From contig JAAVTG010000214.1 in NCBI GenBank assembly GCA_011947345.1, forward strand, positions 27,676-91,675: a stretch of 64,000 nt of DNA, in the 5' to 3' direction. Source of the DNA: Phytophthora quininea (lineage: Eukaryota > Oomycota > Peronosporomycetes > Peronosporales > Peronosporaceae). The position numbers were made by a program, and so were the translations under genes. Within the stretch, counting starts at the first letter, position 1. Every line of letters begins with the position of its first letter. The notes beneath the pieces were generated by a model. It saw only the letters and a program-made list of their open reading frames with translations. It ran no database searches and was not told where the DNA came from. Positions 1 through 9,143 of the stretch are shown here, piece after piece.

Positions 1-1356
1 ACGCCTGATTTCGTCAAGAAGTCGTCGGGTAAGGGCAAGTCGAAGTCGAGTTCCAAGTCGACGGAGAAAGTGACGGGATCCAAGCGTTCGTCATGTTCAC
101 AGCCCACGACCACGCCGCCCAGAAACAAGAAGGCCAAGTCTTCGTCGCAGTCGCCAAACCGCTCTTCACCGGGACGGTTGTCCAATGCTCTGGCAGTCGC
201 GTTCGTCGATCCGGAAGTGCCCACGGAAATCCTTGACGACTTGGAAGCGATCTTCCGTGCGGCTAAAGGACAGAAGAAGAAGCCGTTCCGTCTAGCTTAC
301 CCGTGGAGTGGTCGCCGCCTGTGGTATTCACCATCGGGCTATCCGGATGTGTACCGGGCTCACTATCGCTTCTGGATGTCATTTCGTCCGTTCTTCTGGG
401 AGTGGGCCATTAGCGCGCCGCTGCGGTCGGAGAGCGTCTACAGCAGCCGTCGGAAGCATAAAATGAGTGCAGTCCGTACCTGAGCTTCCTTCCTGAGCAT
501 CTGCATTGAAACTTGGGGTTGTTACTCCTTCCTGGAACGCTTCGAGCGTGACTCCGTTCATGACAACGTCTTCTGGATGGGAGGGCAGCCCGGGAGAAGT
601 CCGTGGAAGAGAAGGCCACTCAAAACAGCAACGGCCCTTCCATGATCGGCCTCAGCAAGCTTTTCCTTAAGGATAAAGCAGCCTACCGCAAGGTAACCGA
701 CGGTGCTCTGGACCCTGCACTGATCGATGCCGACGGATACCGGGACATCCCGACCCTGCTGGCCCTCGCGGAAGCCCTTGACCCACGGCGCAAGCTTCAG
801 GGGGTCGTTTTTCGGACCGAGCGCTGGCACGGATCTACCGTGACATCAAGTCGTCGCGTAGTCACCAACCGCACTGGAAGAACGGTGGTAGTCCAGCGGC
901 TTGGGTTGCATTGATCCACAGCAACCATATCCGTCTGTTAGCTGAGCAAGTAGACGAGCAGCTCCGCGATAACCAATACGAACCCCCGTGACTGATCCGT
1001 TCGACGCCAACAAGGACGCTGCCTCCGAGTACTCGGACTATGAGGAAGAAGAGTCCCGTGTTTTCACCGCTCTCCCACCAGACGGACTCAGGGACGGTGA
1101 GCTCATTACGGAGGAAGAGTCCGTCGCCGAGGAGACCGCCACCGAAGAGAATGCGGCCGACCACAAAGCGTCCGAAGAAGAGGAGGTGGACGACGAGGAA
1201 CGCAGTAGCGAGGACGAGGAGGGGAACGGGATCGAGGTCGACGACGTGGTGGACGAAGAGGAGGACGACGACGTCGAAGATGACCACGATTCTACTCCCA
1301 AGGCGTCTCCAACCAAGCGTTCGCCCAGGTCCCCTAAGGCCAAGCCCTCGAAGTGA
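1..1356 (+). pseudogene. Unrecognised gene with acidic C-terminal tail, frameshifted, 5' end outside window
   Basis: Coding sequence runs through several frames: a Ser/Lys-rich stretch then an aromatic-rich segment (RLWYSPSGYPDVYRAHYRFW) at about 70-483, a segment at about 603-800, a continuation to about 984, and a 122-residue acidic tail at 988-1356 ending in an SPK-rich motif. The last two joins are one-base losses in homopolymers: a G run near 800 and the C5 run ending near 985. Adding one base at each gives continuous reading. I do not recognise the family. It converges on the Gypsy integrase at 1661 and could be an accessory ORF of that element or a host gene. The acidic and SPK-rich tail suggests a nuclear protein, but that is inference. 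Confidence 0.4.
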
Positions 1357-1660
1357 GTTTTCGGGTAGTTCCATCCGCTCCGTACTCCGCGTAGCGTTCT
1401 TCAGTTTCAGTTCTGATACGTAAGCTCCATTCTTAATCAAGTAGTTTTCCGTTAATCTTCATAGGAGCGTTATTTTCACCAAGGTCCGTTCCGTCCTCGA
1501 CCAGACTTGGTCGAGAAGAGGACCATCACATATGTAAAAGTTCAAAGCCAAATGCAGATCCAGCGTTGTCGAACTGCCAACACCATTCCGTTCGACACAC
1601 GCTCACTACAGACCACCTTCTCCACGTCACGCAAGGCGGTCCGTTCCACTGTCTCAACAC
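1357..1660. other. Spacer between convergent genes with one perfect hairpin
   Basis: No ORF or RNA gene is supported here. The stretch holds a perfect 8-bp stem, CTCGACCA (1496-1503), loop GACT, TGGTCGAG (1508-1515). If the Gypsy element were complete its 3' LTR should begin here, but no matching copy exists beyond its gag at 9140, so LTR status cannot be tested within the window. Confidence 0.5.
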
Positions 1661-3595
1661 TTAGAAGAGTAGCTCGTAGTCGTCAGCATCGGCGTTCACC
1701 TCAGCCAACCGAGCATTTCTTCTCATTTCTGGAGCTCCTTCATCTGCCAAGCGTTTGTCATCGAACGCATCGACGAGATGCGAGACAGGACCCAGTTCAC
1801 TACGGGGTAGCCAAATAGTACTGTAGTTCGCCAGCAACGCCAGGTACTGCCGTTCCCGCTTGTACTTCCTTCTTCCTACGATCTCCACGATCGGTTCACT
1901 CACGCCGGTTATCACGACTTCTTCATCGCCCACGACGCGCCGCTCAGCGAAGCTGTTTTCAGGCAGATCGTCTTCTTGCAGAGGGCCTTCATCAAGAGAC
2001 GCGTCGGTTTCCAGTGGAGGAGCCTCGTCACGGAGCGGGCGGCTCCAAGTTCCACGGAACGGCTTCAGTCTGTTAACGTTGATCGTCACGATCCGGTCAG
2101 GGTGAGAAGGTATAGCGACACGGTAAGCATTGTCGTTCACCTTGTCCGTGATCCTGTAAGGCCCATGCCAAGTGAACGCAAGCTTACGCGTCGTCTTTTC
2201 TCCACTCTTAGCACGGAAGAATTGGTACACCCATACGGCATCTCCGTCCTCACAACTTGCTGGCACTTGCTTGCTCAGACGCTTTCCATGCCGATCCTGC
2301 ACTTTTAGGAGTTGACGCTCCACTAAACGGCGGTTTTCACGGAAGGACCGGAACAGATCGCGGCGGTACTCGGCCACCTCGTTCTTCTTCCACTTCTTGT
2401 TCGTGTTCAGGAACGCAATGTCCATCGGAAGCGTAGCGTCTCGTCCGTACAAGCTGAAGAACGGACTGTCACCCAGAGCTTCATGGTAAGAAGTACGGTA
2501 TGCGAACAACACGCGCGGCAAGTACAGATCCCAGTCGGATTGATGCTCGTCCACGTACATCCTTAGCGTGCTGATGAGCGTCCTGTTGAAGCGCTCAACC
2601 AGGCCTTGCGTCTGCGGATGATACGCAGCACCGTACGAGTTTTTAATCCCAAGCGTCTCATAGAAGGACTTAGCGAGCTTCGATATAAAGTTGGTTCCAC
2701 GGTCACTCAGCAACCGTTCAGGGATTCCATGTCGTGAGATCACTCCGTTCATCATACAGTCCACATACGTCACAGTATCCAGCGAACACACAGCGAATGC
2801 TTCCGCCCATCGGGTGTAGTAGTCCACAACGACCAAAATATACTTGTTGCCGCGCTCTGTCGTCTTCAGGGGTCCTACAGCATCCACCACTAGCAGCGAG
2901 AAGGGCCCCGTGAGCTCTTGGACTGGAATGGGTTGCATCAGTCCGTTTCTCCACGGTCGAGGACCCTTCGCGGCACTGCACTCACCACAGGTACGGACAT
3001 ATTCTGCCACATTCTTCTCCCATCCGTGCCAATAGGCGTGACGACGCACCTTGTACGTCATATAGTTACAGCTCGGATGGCCAGCCAGCACGTCCTTGTG
3101 CATGCAGTGCAGCACAGTCTCCACGAACGCCAACGGAATAACGGGAACAGTGACTGTCTCTGCGTGACCTCCAGTCGCTTGCAAGTACACCTTACGATAC
3201 AGCAGTCCGTCAATCACCTTGAAGTGCGGGGCCACCCGTAGCACCTTCACACGCATTTGCGGGTCGACAGTCAGCGCACCGCTCTCCAGGAACGCAATCA
3301 CAGCTTGGATCCACGGAGTAGCTAACTGTTCCTCACAAAACTTCTCGCGGTCGAGTCCGTACAAGTCGATGTTCGACACGGGCAGGTTTTGATCCGTGTC
3401 ACCACCTTCATCGGTTTGAGGCGTTGCGTTCCGTCCAACACCAGAGCGTCGAGAGGGAGGAGGAGCCGTGGAAGGCTCCCCGACCAAGCGTTCATCCTCA
3501 TCGGCTTCAAGCGTAGCGTCGCCCACAGTCGCTTCAGGAGCAATGGGGGTCGTAGGAGACTCCCCGACTGAGCTAGTATCATCCCCAGGAGTCAC
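1661..3595 (-). CDS. Gypsy integrase with C-terminal chromodomain-like segment
   Basis: A 644-residue frame. After an acidic N-terminal linker there is a zinc-binding HHCC region (His 166 and 173, Cys 203 and 206). The catalytic core carries Asp 238 (VVDAVGP), Asp 298 (LSDRGTNF) and Glu 334 (GLVERFNRTL), with the 35-residue D-to-E spacing normal for retroviral-type integrases. At about 570-620 the motif YLALLANYSTIWLPRSEL resembles a divergent chromodomain, as in chromoviruses that target insertion to particular chromatin. The listed start is a GTG that only marks the frame. Reading is open upstream of it and probably joins the RT frame through the C5 run near 3630. The DDE triad is intact. 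Confidence 0.85.
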   Translation of the reverse strand: MTPGDDTSSVGESPTTPIAPEATVGDATLEADEDERLVGEPSTAPPPSRRSGVGRNATPQTDEGGDTDQNLPVSNIDLYGLDREKFCEEQLATPWIQAVIAFLESGALTVDPQMRVKVLRVAPHFKVIDGLLYRKVYLQATGGHAETVTVPVIPLAFVETVLHCMHKDVLAGHPSCNYMTYKVRRHAYWHGWEKNVAEYVRTCGECSAAKGPRPWRNGLMQPIPVQELTGPFSLLVVDAVGPLKTTERGNKYILVVVDYYTRWAEAFAVCSLDTVTYVDCMMNGVISRHGIPERLLSDRGTNFISKLAKSFYETLGIKNSYGAAYHPQTQGLVERFNRTLISTLRMYVDEHQSDWDLYLPRVLFAYRTSYHEALGDSPFFSLYGRDATLPMDIAFLNTNKKWKKNEVAEYRRDLFRSFRENRRLVERQLLKVQDRHGKRLSKQVPASCEDGDAVWVYQFFRAKSGEKTTRKLAFTWHGPYRITDKVNDNAYRVAIPSHPDRIVTINVNRLKPFRGTWSRPLRDEAPPLETDASLDEGPLQEDDLPENSFAERRVVGDEEVVITGVSEPIVEIVGRRKYKRERQYLALLANYSTIWLPRSELGPVSHLVDAFDDKRLADEGAPEMRRNARLAEVNADADDYELLF

Positions 3596-6528
3596 AATGT
3601 GTAGATCGCGGTTGTCGGGAACCGAGGGGGCTCCCCGACCAAGCTAGGACCGTCATGGTCGGCACCCTCATCGCTGTTGAGCAAATCTCGCAACGTGAGC
3701 GCGTAGGCACCAGCGTGGTGTACCCTTGAGAGCCCATCGGCATGGCCCATTAGAGTTCCAGCCTTCTGGTGTACCTTGAACCGTAGTTGAGATAGCTCCA
3801 TCGCCCAGCGGGCCAGTTTAGCATTACTAGTGCGATTCTCGGGGCTGAGCACCCATGTTAGTGCCTTGTGATCCGTGTACAGGTCAAACTCCCTTCGATC
3901 CAGGTAACAACGGAACTTCTGAGTGGCCCAAACAATGCCCCAGCACTCAATCTCCGTGATACCGTCCGTGTGATGGATCCAATTGCGTTCTGATCCAACC
4001 AAGAGCTTATTAGCATAAGCCACTATACGGTCGTGTCCGTCTACGTGCTGCATTAAGCATGCACCAACGGCTATCTGAGACGAGTCAACAAACAGTTTGA
4101 ACCGTTTAGAGAAGTCCGGGTAGATCAATATTGGAGGCTTGACCAGTACACGCTTCAGCTTGAGGAACGCATCCTCGCAGTCTCCGTCCCACTCGAACAC
4201 AGCGTCCTTTTGTTTCAATCGCTCCAGCGGCGCAGAGATGCCAGCGTAGCCAGGAATGTACCGCCGAAAATAGCTTGTCAGTCCGAAGAACGCACGAAGC
4301 GTATGTAAGTCACACGGACGCTCGACGTTCATCACAGCCTTTACCTTTTCTGGATTGGGCAGGATTCCGGACGGAGTGATAATGTGACCCAGGAACGCTA
4401 CTTGGCTCCGTCCCCAGTGGCACTTCTTCATCTTTAGCTTAAAACCAGCGCTTCGGAAGCGTCCTAGCACCTGGCGGAGACGCACGAGATGCGTAGCGAA
4501 GTCCGCGCTGAAGACCACACAGTCGTCAAGGTAGACAAGACAAGTTCGCCACTTCAAATCAACTAGTACGGTCTCCATCAACCTCTCGAACGCAGGTACA
4601 GCGTTACAAAGACCAAAAGGCAAGACTAGCCACTCGTACAGTCCGTACTTGCAGGTAAACGCAGTCTCTTCCACACTGTCAACATGCATCGGGACGTTCC
4701 AGTACCCGGACGCAATATCCATCGTAGAGAAAAGCTTAGCGTTGCCTAGCACATCCAGGATGTCATCAATAAGAGGCATGGGGTAGCTGTCCTTGACCGT
4801 CACAGCGTTTAATCGTCGGTAGTCGATGCAGAAACGGATTCCTCCGTCCGGCTTCCGTATCATGGGCACAGGACTGGCCCACGGACTCGTTGAGGGACGG
4901 ATGATACCGAGTTCCAAGTACTGCTGGATTTCGGCCTCCATCACCTCTCCGTCGGCCTGAGAAACACGGTATGGACGCTGCTTTATTGGCTGATGCGTTT
5001 CAGTATCGATCGAGAACTTTAAGAGATCCGTTCGTCCAGGTTTCTTAGACGTCTCGACAAAGAGATCACGGAAAGCATTCAGTTCCTTACGCAGGATAGC
5101 GCGCTGCTCCTCAGCCAGCTTCGAGCCAGAGAAATCCACATCTAGGGCGTCGTTATCTTCTATTACCTCTTCCGCCTTCAACCCTGGCATGCCGACCGTG
5201 GTATTCATGTCCGTACTCACTCGTCCGATCACGGAGCTCACGTTGCCAGCCGACTCATCCGTCGAAATCCGTTCAAAGTTGGCAGGGGACGGTCCTTGTT
5301 GCTCCCACGCAAACGCCGAGTCGGGCAAAACGGTAGTATTTGCCACCACGGAACCTCTTTCTATCAGGATCTCCTCCGTAGTTGCATTACACAGTTCCAC
5401 AACTACTCGATTGTCCTGCACGGCGCACAATGAACAAGCCACTCGCAACCTAGTGTTTGCTTCAGAGCTGCTTTCCACTAGAACCACGGCGCCGGTTTCA
5501 ATGTCGCCGTCCACTTGGGTAGCTAGCAACACTTGGTGACCGGGAGGCAGCACGGTAGGCTTTGCAGCTCGGACGAGATGAGAGTCAATCACCTGCTCCA
5601 CACCTAGTCGGAACACTTCGCCACTAGACTTCAGGGTCATGGTCCGCTCTTCCATGTCAATCACGACACGGAAAGCAGTCAAAATATCTGTCCCCAGAAT
5701 CGCATCAACGTGTAAGTCCTCCGTGACAATGAACGGAACCACCATCTCCACGGATCCAAGTCGTAAAGGAAGATCAAGTTCTCCACGGATTCTGATTCCG
5801 TGACCTGAAGCACTGGTGAGGCTACGGTGGTACGGACGCAGCGGAGCGTCCAGAAGGCCTAGGCGTCTTAGCATCTTTCGGTTTAGTAAGCTACCGATAG
5901 CGCCTGTATCGATCAGCAACTCAGCAGGTAGACAGTCCAGGTAACCCCAAGAGGTAGCCTCGATCCCCTTCACGCTTTGGATGGAGCACAGAAAACGCTT
6001 TCCGTTCGAGTAGACACGCTGAGACTTAGAACTCCCAGCAGGTTTCCACTCGAGTAGACCAGGCTTCCGTTCGCACGTACTATTGGTCTCCGTGTATAGA
6101 CTAGAACACTCCAGATCGGGAATAGTAACTCCAGTCGCAAACTCCTTAATGCCTCGACGTAGTTTGATCTTGGCGCAGATTATCGCAACGTTCTCCCAGA
6201 AGATTGACTCCATGTACTTCATAATAGAGTCCCACAGGCGGACAGGAATGGAACCACTGAGCCGCCTTAGGTGTTCTGCAGCCAGCACTTCATCGAAACT
6301 ATCCGTCCAGTCGGGGTCCACCACAGCATGCAGGCTTAGAGGCTTCGATTCGTGCTGCGGCAACACGTTCACTTCATCGCAAATCAGCTCGTAGACAGCT
6401 TGCCTGGCCACCCTACGCCACCGACGAGGCAGCATAGACGGAGGGTCCGGGTACGGCCAGTCTACCTTCGTGTCCGGTTCATCTCCAGCGACGTGCTCCG
6501 TGCCGGAGACACTAGGAACACCGTTCAC
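3592..6528 (-). CDS. Gypsy protease, reverse transcriptase and RNase H
   Basis: A 978-residue frame. Residues 204-285 form a retropepsin-like aspartic protease with LIDTGA at 205-210 and AILGTDIL as the second conserved element. The reverse transcriptase spans about 515-760 with Asp 604 in STMDIASGYW and the catalytic YLDD box at 666-669. RNase H spans about 805-935 with Asp 815, Glu 861 and Asp 886 (YTDHKAL). All key catalytic residues are present. The first 200 residues match no domain I recognise and may be linker. The frame ends 4 nt into the integrase frame. Its start codon is uncertain because a stop lies just upstream in this frame and the preceding ORF overlaps by 17 nt. Confidence 0.9.
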   Translation of the reverse strand: MNGVPSVSGTEHVAGDEPDTKVDWPYPDPPSMLPRRWRRVARQAVYELICDEVNVLPQHESKPLSLHAVVDPDWTDSFDEVLAAEHLRRLSGSIPVRLWDSIMKYMESIFWENVAIICAKIKLRRGIKEFATGVTIPDLECSSLYTETNSTCERKPGLLEWKPAGSSKSQRVYSNGKRFLCSIQSVKGIEATSWGYLDCLPAELLIDTGAIGSLLNRKMLRRLGLLDAPLRPYHRSLTSASGHGIRIRGELDLPLRLGSVEMVVPFIVTEDLHVDAILGTDILTAFRVVIDMEERTMTLKSSGEVFRLGVEQVIDSHLVRAAKPTVLPPGHQVLLATQVDGDIETGAVVLVESSSEANTRLRVACSLCAVQDNRVVVELCNATTEEILIERGSVVANTTVLPDSAFAWEQQGPSPANFERISTDESAGNVSSVIGRVSTDMNTTVGMPGLKAEEVIEDNDALDVDFSGSKLAEEQRAILRKELNAFRDLFVETSKKPGRTDLLKFSIDTETHQPIKQRPYRVSQADGEVMEAEIQQYLELGIIRPSTSPWASPVPMIRKPDGGIRFCIDYRRLNAVTVKDSYPMPLIDDILDVLGNAKLFSTMDIASGYWNVPMHVDSVEETAFTCKYGLYEWLVLPFGLCNAVPAFERLMETVLVDLKWRTCLVYLDDCVVFSADFATHLVRLRQVLGRFRSAGFKLKMKKCHWGRSQVAFLGHIITPSGILPNPEKVKAVMNVERPCDLHTLRAFFGLTSYFRRYIPGYAGISAPLERLKQKDAVFEWDGDCEDAFLKLKRVLVKPPILIYPDFSKRFKLFVDSSQIAVGACLMQHVDGHDRIVAYANKLLVGSERNWIHHTDGITEIECWGIVWATQKFRCYLDRREFDLYTDHKALTWVLSPENRTSNAKLARWAMELSQLRFKVHQKAGTLMGHADGLSRVHHAGAYALTLRDLLNSDEGADHDGPSLVGEPPRFPTTAIYTL

Positions 6529-7186
6529 AGACGGCCATCACGTCTTCATTCACGCTTTCCATGTCACCCTCCAACGCCACAGAGTTTACTTCGCCGCGAT
6601 TCCCCGCCTCTAGGGCACCACGGAAGTCACGGTTGGCGCGCTTGGCCTCACCAGTAGTCGCCAAAGTGTCTTGATACCACTTCATCCAGTACTCTTCCGT
6701 ACCAAGCTCACCCACGGACGCTTCCTTGGTCCGTCTCAGGGTTTCAATAGGGATGTCTAGAACGGTACTCAGGTATTCGAGGGACGGCTCTTTTAAGCGT
6801 TCAGCGTTCGTCTCCATTTTCTTCTTCAGTTCAACCTCGTCAAGAGGGAACAGTCGATCCTCGATTTCCTTGTCATATTCTTCAGCTTCAGGCCCCATTG
6901 CATCCCACCGACCTTCTTCGATAGCATCCAGCTCGCTATCGGTTAACACTCTCACATGCGAAGCAGGGTAAGGTATAGTCGAGGCAGGTGTCAGAGCAGC
7001 ATCGGCCTCCAGACCGTCCACTACACCTCCTCGCACTGAGTCATCACTTGGCAACGAACGCTCTTCGTCCGTTCTAGTCGCCACCTCACATCTTTCGACA
7101 CCCTTCACCCGCTCCACATCACTCTTGGCGTTGCCAAGGGCAACCGTGCTGGTGTCCCTACTAAGGTCTTCCCTACCTGAATTCAC
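6512..7186 (-). CDS. Gypsy gag-pol linker, second part
   Basis: A 224-residue charged frame between gag and protease. It is rich in Glu, Asp and Arg and contains the motif EEYWMKWYQDTL. No catalytic or zinc motif is visible. It begins at a GTG overlapping the previous stop in a GTGA join, which one extra A in the A3 run near 7187 would make continuous. It most likely belongs to the Gag-Pol polyprotein as a spacer or late capsid-associated region. Function unknown. Confidence 0.6.
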   Translation of the reverse strand: MNSGREDLSRDTSTVALGNAKSDVERVKGVERCEVATRTDEERSLPSDDSVRGGVVDGLEADAALTPASTIPYPASHVRVLTDSELDAIEEGRWDAMGPEAEEYDKEIEDRLFPLDEVELKKKMETNAERLKEPSLEYLSTVLDIPIETLRRTKEASVGELGTEEYWMKWYQDTLATTGEAKRANRDFRGALEAGNRGEVNSVALEGDMESVNEDVMAVCERCS

Positions 7187-7449
7187 TTTCCCGGGGCGTC
7201 CCTAGCTTCTTCGCTTTCTCCGTCACGTGAGATCACGCTATCGAATTGTACACTCTTCTTCACGTGAATCTCCAAATCAGCATCTTCAGTCACATCATTC
7301 ACTTCGTTCACACTTGTTTCCACATCCGTTCCATTTTCAGAAGCCACGGCGACATCCTCATCAATCGACTCAACCGTGCTTCTCACCGTGTCGGCTTCCA
7401 GACAGGAGGAAAGAGCGACACTCCTTCCCACTCCTCCTGTCCCCATCAC
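7183..7449 (-). CDS. Gypsy gag-pol linker, first part
   Basis: An 88-residue acidic frame (Asp, Glu, Val and Ser rich) directly after gag. The gag stop and the first in-frame ATG overlap as TGATG. This could be a stop-start (reinitiation) junction, a -1 frameshift site, or a mutation in a once-continuous ORF. No domain is recognisable. Confidence 0.55.
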   Translation of the reverse strand: MMGTGGVGRSVALSSCLEADTVRSTVESIDEDVAVASENGTDVETSVNEVNDVTEDADLEIHVKKSVQFDSVISRDGESEEARDAPGK

Positions 7450-9140
7450 TGCTGGGACGGAGGCAATGCAGGCCTAGGTGCCTCGCCGGTCACACCACCA
7501 GCCGGATTTTGCCTAACCATTGCACGGAACTTGACCACGTCGGGACACTTAGCGGCCACATGGCCTTCGCCTTCACAGAGAAAACACGTAGGAGGCCGTC
7601 GGGGCGATCGTCCACCTCCGTTTCCACGGTAGCCCCTAGGCTCAGTACACTCCATCGCGAAATGGCCAAGTTGCCCGCACTGGATACACTTTCCAGTCTG
7701 GCGCGGACAAGCGTCCCTAGCGTGCCCAAGACGGCGGCAGCGACCACAGACGGTAGCTCCTTCTTGCGTACGTTGGTCAGGGCCCATGCGAATTCCACGG
7801 AACGGTTCACCACCACCTTGCCCACTAGATTCGTTCGTCAAAGCGGGTCGCGGAGCCACGTTGGACACGGTAGCAGTCGGAGCACCACGGTTCCTCGGGG
7901 AACGAGGCGAACGCATCTTTTGTTGCTGCTCCTCCTCCATCAGCATCTGCTGCGCCCTTAGTAGTGACTGCATCTGCGCTAGACGCTTGTCGACTTCGTC
8001 AAACACAGGATTGGCCTTGGGCGTCATTTCGTCAGCGAACCCCTCATCTTCTTCCACGGGGCGATGCATTTCCATGCGTAACAGGAACTCACAGGCGTCA
8101 GGGATGTTGTTGACGAAGCTAGTACGGAGCACGGCACGGATGGCCTTGTTGCGCAGGCTCTTGCAGAACAGTTGATACCACATCTTCGGGTCTTGATAAT
8201 GGAGAGAGTCGCACAAATCCGAGACTCGATCTCCCCACTCCTCGATGGATTCCCCGCGCTCACGCTTGAGTGTATCTACTCGGGCCCAAAGCTCATCCGC
8301 CGACTGACTCACGAACTTGTTGTGGAAGCGTACTCGCAACGTGTTGAAATCACGGATGTTCGACGAGCTCCACCATTTGCGACCAGCTTCACCCTTCAGT
8401 ACACGCTGGAACGCTGACAACCTCGTGGATTCGGGCAATACCGCCGTGTTAGCCTCGAACGCATCCCAGAACTGCCGAGCCTTGACCGGAGTGGATCCGC
8501 CCGAGAAGAACGGAGGTAACCAGTCCACCAAGCGCAACGCATCACGAGTCAGAGGCATCGGAGGTACCGTCTGTCCCAGGGATGGAGTCGTAGACGGCCT
8601 GGTAGGCACCGCGGAGTATCCACTGGTTGGCACCGTTGCGTAGCTTCCGGTTGGCGTTCCAGGATAACCACTTGAAGGCACGAACCCTTGTCTACTCGAC
8701 GGCGTAGCACCGTGCCTGGCAGTGCGGCCGGACGCCGTAGTCACGGGTTCTCTGGTCACATGTTGGGAAACAGGAACGGAAGGGGCAGCCCGAGCCACAT
8801 AGCCTCCCTGCTGAGCGCTTGTCGGGACGCAAGTCGGAGGGAGGCGATAAAGTAATGCTCCCAACCGAGGTTGCTTCGGCTCACCACCTTGTGCAACCGG
8901 CATGGATTCTGTCTTCTTGGATACTGACGCTGTTCCAGCTCCACCACCGAAGCCGTAGCTGCGTCCATAGCTCCACTGTTGTTTCATCCTGTCAACGCCA
9001 GTTCCTGTGGTACGCTGCTCCGTTCCGGTGTACACCGGTATAGTTCCGCTCTGCAATTTCAGCGAGGTCGGCGCCTCATAGAAAGATACATTCGACTTCG
9101 ACCCAACTTCCTTCGAGGGCTTCTCTTCCACCTCGAGCAC
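7446..9140 (-). CDS. Gypsy Gag with three CCHC zinc knuckles
   Basis: A 564-residue frame. The N-terminal half is low complexity. A retrotransposon gag core lies roughly at 200-370 (VRFHNKFVSQSADELWARVD), followed by a Gln-rich coiled stretch. Near the C-terminus are three zinc knuckles of form C-x2-C-x4-H-x4-C: CGRCRRLGHARDAC, CIQCGQLGHFAMEC and CFLCEGEGHVAAKC. This is the nucleic-acid-binding capsid precursor of the element. Two knuckles are more usual. The listed start is a GTG. Reading is open upstream for some 60 nt into the opposing gag without a convincing ATG, so the true N-terminus is unknown or truncated. Confidence 0.85.
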   Translation of the reverse strand: MLEVEEKPSKEVGSKSNVSFYEAPTSLKLQSGTIPVYTGTEQRTTGTGVDRMKQQWSYGRSYGFGGGAGTASVSKKTESMPVAQGGEPKQPRLGALLYRLPPTCVPTSAQQGGYVARAAPSVPVSQHVTREPVTTASGRTARHGATPSSRQGFVPSSGYPGTPTGSYATVPTSGYSAVPTRPSTTPSLGQTVPPMPLTRDALRLVDWLPPFFSGGSTPVKARQFWDAFEANTAVLPESTRLSAFQRVLKGEAGRKWWSSSNIRDFNTLRVRFHNKFVSQSADELWARVDTLKRERGESIEEWGDRVSDLCDSLHYQDPKMWYQLFCKSLRNKAIRAVLRTSFVNNIPDACEFLLRMEMHRPVEEDEGFADEMTPKANPVFDEVDKRLAQMQSLLRAQQMLMEEEQQQKMRSPRSPRNRGAPTATVSNVAPRPALTNESSGQGGGEPFRGIRMGPDQRTQEGATVCGRCRRLGHARDACPRQTGKCIQCGQLGHFAMECTEPRGYRGNGGGRSPRRPPTCFLCEGEGHVAAKCPDVVKFRAMVRQNPAGGVTGEAPRPALPPSQQ

Positions 9141-9143
9141 GCC

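Larger units (their letters stand above)
1661..9140 (-). mobile_element. Ty3/Gypsy-type LTR retrotransposon, internal region, LTRs not identified
   Basis: Five consecutive minus-strand reading frames give the order gag, linker, protease-RT-RNase H, integrase. Integrase following RNase H is diagnostic of Ty3/Gypsy rather than Copia. The frames meet at very short overlaps (7446-7449, 7183-7186, 6512-6528, 3592-3595). At least two of the joins, at the C5 run near 3630 and the A3 run near 7187, become continuous if one homopolymer base is added, so this may be one long gag-pol ORF with errors or mutations. The 5' end meets an oppositely oriented gag of another family at about 9140, so the 5' LTR is missing or displaced. 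Confidence 0.85.
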
